Of a stretch of DNA of 54,885 nucleotides, positions 50,760-54,885 are shown piece after piece; positions within the stretch are counted from its first letter, which is position 1, and each line of letters begins with the position of its first letter. Below the pieces are notes generated by a model. That model was not told the origin of the DNA. It saw nothing but the letters and a program-made list of their open reading frames with translations, and did not search any database. The stretch lies in assembly GCA_947305735.1 (NCBI GenBank), contig CAMZEO010000003.1:1-54885 (forward strand), written 5' to 3'. The stretch comes from an uncultured Planctomycetales bacterium. Its GTDB lineage: Bacteria; Planctomycetota; Planctomycetia; Pirellulales; Thermoguttaceae. The position numbers were made by a program, and so were the translations under genes.

Positions 50760-52163
50760 TTAGCCCGGCAACATTTCGAGCGCGTCGGGATGATCGATTT
50801 TTTCGAACAGCTCGTCGACGACCACGTCCTGTTCGGGCGGGAGCGTTTTCATATCGATTAAAAGCGCGTCTTTGGTCCACCGAACGAGCAATTTCGGGGA
50901 CGTTTTCTCAAATTTGGCGGCCAGTTCGGCGGCGGAAAAGCCGCGAGGCTTGACTTCGACGACGCGCGAAGGCGACGTCCCGAAAGAAACGTCCGGACAT
51001 AAGATCGCGCGACCTTCGACGGCGCGGGCGTATTGAACGCAGTCGCGCGTTTCCAGAATCTGAGCGAGTCGTTTCGCGCGGCTGAGCAAGTTCGCGTCCG
51101 ACGTCGACAGCGCTCGCAGAACGGGAATCGATTCGAGCGCGTTTTCGCGATTGTCGTAGAGCGCGAGCGTTTTCAGCAGCGCCGCGAGTCCGACGCGACT
51201 CGCTTTGGAGTATTTGCCCAACGGCGAGCTCGTCGCCGCCGCGACCGCCGCGCGCGACCCGAAAAGCAGTCCGACGGAGGGGCCCCCGATCAGTTGCGCT
51301 CCGCTGCATAAAACAAGATCGAATCCGGATTTAAGACGTTCGGAAACGGTCGGGATCGCGGAGTCGAAAAACTCGTTCAGATCGATTAACGGCGCGAATT
51401 CGATTTCGCCGAGGAGCAGAAACGAGCGACCGTTCGTATTTTTTAGTTTCGCGACGTCGCGGTCGCTCGGACGTCGACCTCGCGGGAGCCAGCGTCCGAA
51501 CGACCGCCAGACGAGTCCGGTCGAGGCGTCGCAGGCGCGGTCGTAGTCTCCGATCGTCGCGCTGTTGCAAGCGCCGATTTCGCGACGAACAAGCGTCGGG
51601 AACGCGTCGAACGATTCTTCGAGCCGCTCGCCGTTTTCGCGTTCGTACATATCGCGTCGCGCGACGACGAGGCCGCGTCCGGAAAGGGTCAGCGCGTGCA
51701 GAATCGCGAGGCGCGCCGATTCGCAGTTGGCGAAGACGGCGGCGGATTCCGCGCCGCCGAGTCGCGCGAGTTTCGCGCGCGTCTCTTTTTCGCGTTGAAG
51801 TTCCTGACGACGCGAGTATTCGGTCTGGGGCTCCGTCAAAGTCCACGCGCCCTCTTCGAGCGCGGCGGACGCGAGACGAGGATAGTCGTTCGGAAAGAGT
51901 CGCCCGCGAGCGTCGACGACGAGAGGCTCGGAAATTCCGACAAGTTCGCGCAGACGGTCGACGATGCGTTCGATGAGCTCGTTGACGTTCGGGCGCCTTT
52001 GTTCGCTCGCCGCCGACCAGAGTTCCTGCGAAACGTCGTCGAACGCGTTTTTCAACACGCCCAAAACCGCCGAAGGGTGCAGACGTCGCGCCAACGGCTT
52101 AATTTTAGGCGACGAAAGAATTTCCGTCAGAAACGCGTAGGAAAAGGACGAAGACTTGTTCAT
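50760..52163 (-). CDS. SelA-like protein lacking the PLP lysine
   Basis: A 467-residue protein resembling L-seryl-tRNA(Sec) selenium transferase. ATG 52163 is preferred over an in-frame start at 52190. Matching parts: a helical N-terminal domain (HPSAVLGVLKNAFDDVSQEL), the nucleotide-like SAAVFANCESARLAILHALT region, LVLCSGAQLIGGPSVGLLFG, GLAALLKTLALY, and the C-terminal VRWTKDALLIDMKTL. In SelA the loop reads SFSGDKLLGGPQAG with the PLP-binding Lys; here it is SGAQLIGG, Gln in place of Lys. It therefore cannot form the usual Schiff base. No selB, selC or selenoprotein is visible. Likely a pseudo-enzyme or a different SelA-fold function. Confidence 0.75.
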   Translation of the reverse strand: MNKSSSFSYAFLTEILSSPKIKPLARRLHPSAVLGVLKNAFDDVSQELWSAASEQRRPNVNELIERIVDRLRELVGISEPLVVDARGRLFPNDYPRLASAALEEGAWTLTEPQTEYSRRQELQREKETRAKLARLGGAESAAVFANCESARLAILHALTLSGRGLVVARRDMYERENGERLEESFDAFPTLVRREIGACNSATIGDYDRACDASTGLVWRSFGRWLPRGRRPSDRDVAKLKNTNGRSFLLLGEIEFAPLIDLNEFFDSAIPTVSERLKSGFDLVLCSGAQLIGGPSVGLLFGSRAAVAAATSSPLGKYSKASRVGLAALLKTLALYDNRENALESIPVLRALSTSDANLLSRAKRLAQILETRDCVQYARAVEGRAILCPDVSFGTSPSRVVEVKPRGFSAAELAAKFEKTSPKLLVRWTKDALLIDMKTLPPEQDVVVDELFEKIDHPDALEMLPG

Positions 52164-52409
52164 ATATTGCCGCTCCGCGTGTCGTTCCAACCAAAAGCCC
52201 GACGCCTTTGGCGAAGACTATTATAAAGGATTAGCGCGCGGAAATCAATATCCCGATCGCTCCCGCGGACGCGGATTCCCCGGCCGAAGCGACGTCCGAC
52301 GCGGCGCTTCGCAAACGACGCCCGACCCAAACGCAAATTCTTCAGCCGCGCCTATTGGTGACGGATTCACGTTTCAGTATGGCGGCGCGTCAATAGAAAA
52401 GTCTGATTC

Positions 52410-54885
52410 CTATGCCGCGACTTTATACCGGCTATACACATATTCGTAGATTCGCCGACGATATTCGTTGATACTAACTTCGTCGTAACTCTCGGGCAAT
52501 TCTTCCCACAGAATATTTCTGATCAGATTATCGACTTCCGCCTTGGTTTCCTGTTTATCCGTCCAATGATCAAGTTCTGAAATCTTCGCCTTTACTTTCC
52601 GCAACAGAGAAGAAGCGATCTCTTTAATCTTCCTGATCTCCAGTTTCGAAAGTCCCTCTTTGAACAGCAGGTCGTACATCGACAATTCTTCGTCGCTGGA
52701 AAAGCCTTCCCGAACATACCGCTGATCTTCCTCGTTTAAACCGCCGACAAAACTCATTAGTTCTATAAACGTTTTTTCAATCGCGGCGCGGTCCCGCTCG
52801 CTATTGTATTCGTCAATGATTTTCTGATAACGCTCGTAATAGTCGACGCGGTTCGGATTCGTCGACAACATTTGTCCCAACTTTTGCTCGACGACGTCCT
52901 TCAAATCCTTTAACAACAGGTTTCTTTTCCTGACTTTGGCAAATTCCCGGCGGAGCAGGTCAAAATTTATCGCGCTGATATCAAATTGACGCGATTCGTT
53001 ATTACCGCCGGAAGAAACGTCGTCCATTTCGACGTACTGATTAATGATGGCGTTGACTTCGACCATTATGTCGGTCGCGTCGACATGTTTGCGTTTTTTA
53101 TGAAGAACGTCGTTAATGGCGGCGATCGCCTCGAATTCTTTCCTCGATTCGTCGGAGACGTCGTCCCGATCCAGATACCTGACCAGCCTGTTTAATTCCG
53201 ACGCGCAAGCGGAAAACGTCCTCTTTTCCCTCGGCGATCCGCATGCGGCGTTTGCGGCGGTTTCCAGAAGCGAAAGCTTTACAAATCCCGACGCTTCAAC
53301 GAGTTCGTTTAATTTGAAACCGCGTTCGGCAAGAAACGATTTTGCGCGTTCGATCGTTTCAAGGATATGAGCGACCAACTTGTTCTTGTCGACGGTTGGA
53401 TCGTTTCCGCCCTGCCCGTCCGCGTTTGCCGTATAGTCGGCGAGCGCGCGTCTTAACGCTTTGACGACGCCGATATAATCGACGATCAAACCGTTGCTCT
53501 TCCCTTCGTTCACGCGATTGGCGCGAGCGATCGCCTGCATGAGCGTATGCGCCTTTAACGGCTTGTCCAAATAGAGACACGAAAGGCATTTCACGTCGAA
53601 CCCCGTGAGCCACATCGCGCAGACGAACACGATTCGGAGCTTGTTCTCGGGGTCTTTGAACTCCTTATCCAGCTCCCGCTTCTCCATCTTGGCGCGATGA
53701 TACTTGATATCGAGCCCCCACTTGGCGAACGTCTTGATCTCGTTCTGCTCCTGACTGACGACGACCGCCATTTCCGTTTCGCGCATCCGCGTCAGTTTCC
53801 GTTCCAGCTCCTTCGCTTCTTCTTTCGTCGCGGATTGAACGCGCGCTTCCAACGCGTCGATTTCTTCCCGCCAATACTCCTGAACATAGTTGTACATACG
53901 AACGCAGGAGACTTTGTTCAGACATACGAACATCGCCTTGCCGCTGTTCAATAAATCGGAATAATGCCTCGCGAAATCCCGAGCGATCAATCGCAAACGC
54001 GGTTCCGCGATCATCAGATGAATCTCTTTTTTAAACTCTCTTTCGAGTTTGTCCCGCTGATTGTCGTCGATATCCGCATTGTCAATCGCGTCCAAAATAC
54101 GGTCGGTAATCTCCGGGTTCTTCAAATCGAGAATCTTTTCGCCGCGATTTTCATAGTAGAGCGGCACGGTCGCGCCGTCTTCCGCAGCCCGTTTGAAATC
54201 GTATATGGAAACGTAGTCGCCGAACGCGCGAACCGTGATATTGTCGTCAATAAACAAAGGAGTCCCCGTGAAACCGATTCGCGAGGCGGTTGGGAGCAAC
54301 TTGACCATATTGTCGGCGAATATCCCGTACTGCGTTCGATGCGCCTCGTCGGACATGATCAAGACGTCGTGATCGGGATAGATCGGCGCGGCGTCGGGCT
54401 TATTGAACTTGTGAATCAACGTAAAGATAAAGCTGGGGTTGCCCTTCAACTTCCGAATCAGATCGTCTCCGTTGGACGCGACGAACGACGACGCTTTCGT
54501 TCCGCTCAGCAGACCGCAATTCTCAAACGTGTCGGAGATCTGCTTGTTGAGTTCTTCCCGGTCGGTCAAAACGACGATCGTGGGCGTTCCGGCAAATTTG
54601 CGTCGGATTTTCTTCGCAAGAAAGACCATTGAATAACTCTTGCCGGAACCTTGCGTATGCCAGAAGACGCCCAACTTGCCGCCGTTGGTTTTTCTCGCCT
54701 CGTATGCCTTAACGGCTCTGTTCACGCCGAGATACTGATGATTGCGCGCGAGGATTTTCGACGTTCGTCCCCCGGAACGGTCGTAAACGATAAAGTTCTC
54801 AAAAAGGTCGAGGAAATTCTCTTTTTTACAGACGCCGCGCAACATCGTCTCCAACGCGACGTTTCCCGGTTCGGACAATTCGAAA
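52410..54885 (-). CDS. hsdR: Type I restriction enzyme R subunit (HsdR), N-terminus beyond window
   Basis: About 825 C-terminal residues of a type I restriction motor subunit; the frame runs off the window edge, so the N-terminal nuclease domain is not seen. Present: IVYDRSGGRTSKILARNHQY, Walker A WHTQGSGKSYSMVF, VLTDREELNKQI, the DEAH-type box LIMSDEAHRTQYG, motif III GFTGTPL, motif V/VI WLTGFDVKCLSCLYLDKPLK and QAIARANR. It translocates DNA and cuts far from the recognition site together with HsdM and HsdS, expected further along the minus-strand operon (outside the window). The C-terminal 250 residues are a helical HsdR extension of ordinary type. Stop near 52410. Confidence 0.95.
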   Translation of the reverse strand, partial: FELSEPGNVALETMLRGVCKKENFLDLFENFIVYDRSGGRTSKILARNHQYLGVNRAVKAYEARKTNGGKLGVFWHTQGSGKSYSMVFLAKKIRRKFAGTPTIVVLTDREELNKQISDTFENCGLLSGTKASSFVASNGDDLIRKLKGNPSFIFTLIHKFNKPDAAPIYPDHDVLIMSDEAHRTQYGIFADNMVKLLPTASRIGFTGTPLFIDDNITVRAFGDYVSIYDFKRAAEDGATVPLYYENRGEKILDLKNPEITDRILDAIDNADIDDNQRDKLEREFKKEIHLMIAEPRLRLIARDFARHYSDLLNSGKAMFVCLNKVSCVRMYNYVQEYWREEIDALEARVQSATKEEAKELERKLTRMRETEMAVVVSQEQNEIKTFAKWGLDIKYHRAKMEKRELDKEFKDPENKLRIVFVCAMWLTGFDVKCLSCLYLDKPLKAHTLMQAIARANRVNEGKSNGLIVDYIGVVKALRRALADYTANADGQGGNDPTVDKNKLVAHILETIERAKSFLAERGFKLNELVEASGFVKLSLLETAANAACGSPREKRTFSACASELNRLVRYLDRDDVSDESRKEFEAIAAINDVLHKKRKHVDATDIMVEVNAIINQYVEMDDVSSGGNNESRQFDISAINFDLLRREFAKVRKRNLLLKDLKDVVEQKLGQMLSTNPNRVDYYERYQKIIDEYNSERDRAAIEKTFIELMSFVGGLNEEDQRYVREGFSSDEELSMYDLLFKEGLSKLEIRKIKEIASSLLRKVKAKISELDHWTDKQETKAEVDNLIRNILWEELPESYDEVSINEYRRRIYEYVYSRYKVAA

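Noticed and set aside
1..54885. CRISPR arrays, prophage, integrase attachment sites or rRNA genes
   Set aside because: No regularly spaced repeats, phage structural genes, integrase or rRNA sequence were seen. The HK97-fold shell protein is an encapsulin by its neighbours and sequence, not a phage capsid.

Overview
The window looks like a planctomycete chromosome segment of moderately high GC. Pointers are a DUF1559 pseudopilin-like protein (35090-36265), the HlyD / GAF-HlyD / PqqD-M50-HlyD export triad (370-6147), a BBP2-type outer-membrane barrel (31127-32407), many secreted proteins with signal peptides or lipoboxes, and very strong use of GAA, GCG, GAC and AAC codons. It is bacterial chromosome, not phage or plasmid; one short AT-richer patch (about 41.4-43.3 kb) looks horizontally acquired.

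Layout. 0-6.2 kb: end of a surface beta-helix-type protein, then a three-gene minus-strand membrane-fusion operon. 6.6-9.4 kb: coaD, tRNA-Cys, a radical SAM enzyme paired with a small membrane-anchored protein. 9.6-14.2 kb: a TerY-type vWA protein, a PP2C phosphatase and a protein kinase with a zinc ribbon, i.e. a TerY-P signalling triad; phosphatase and kinase share an extra Ig-like domain. 14.2-18.3 kb: a 1359-residue secreted glycosidase-like protein.

18.8-28.9 kb is the centrepiece: twelve co-directional, tightly spaced genes for sulfur assimilation. In order: cysteine synthase, an Rrf2 (CymR-like) regulator, MetY, a JAMM protease, a fused sulfur carrier-E1-rhodanese protein, a family 2A encapsulin (SrpI-like shell), a SufS-type cysteine desulfurase with a 128-residue disordered N-terminal cargo extension, an EpsC-type serine acetyltransferase, a small ThiS/MoaD-like carrier with a masked C-terminus, a second E1-like enzyme, a second JAMM protease and a TusA-like sulfurtransferase. 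The shell and desulfurase match the cyanobacterial SrpI nanocompartment; the carrier/E1/JAMM/MetY sets match the protein-thiocarboxylate routes to cysteine (CysO-Mec) and homocysteine (HcyS-HcyF-HcyD-MetY). My inference is that this operon couples sulfane sulfur made inside a protein compartment to thiocarboxylate-based Cys/Met synthesis, probably under sulfur-responsive Rrf2 control.

29-41 kb: two outer-membrane-type proteins with a shared 5' leader, a small unknown protein, a second secreted glycosidase-like protein, the DUF1559 protein, a long 6-PTPS homologue and an oversized TolC-family lipoprotein. 41-43.7 kb: a small accessory patch with a frameshifted ORF, an XRE regulator, an adenine methylase, a truncated second methylase and a tandem repeat. 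43.8-52.2 kb: rimO, a lipoprotein with DUF11-like domains, a ketosynthase homologue that has lost its catalytic triad, a YwqG/DUF1963 protein, a secreted unknown and a SelA-like protein that has lost its PLP lysine. The window ends inside a type I restriction hsdR gene. All calls were made by eye from the sequence and knowledge of families; no database search was run.
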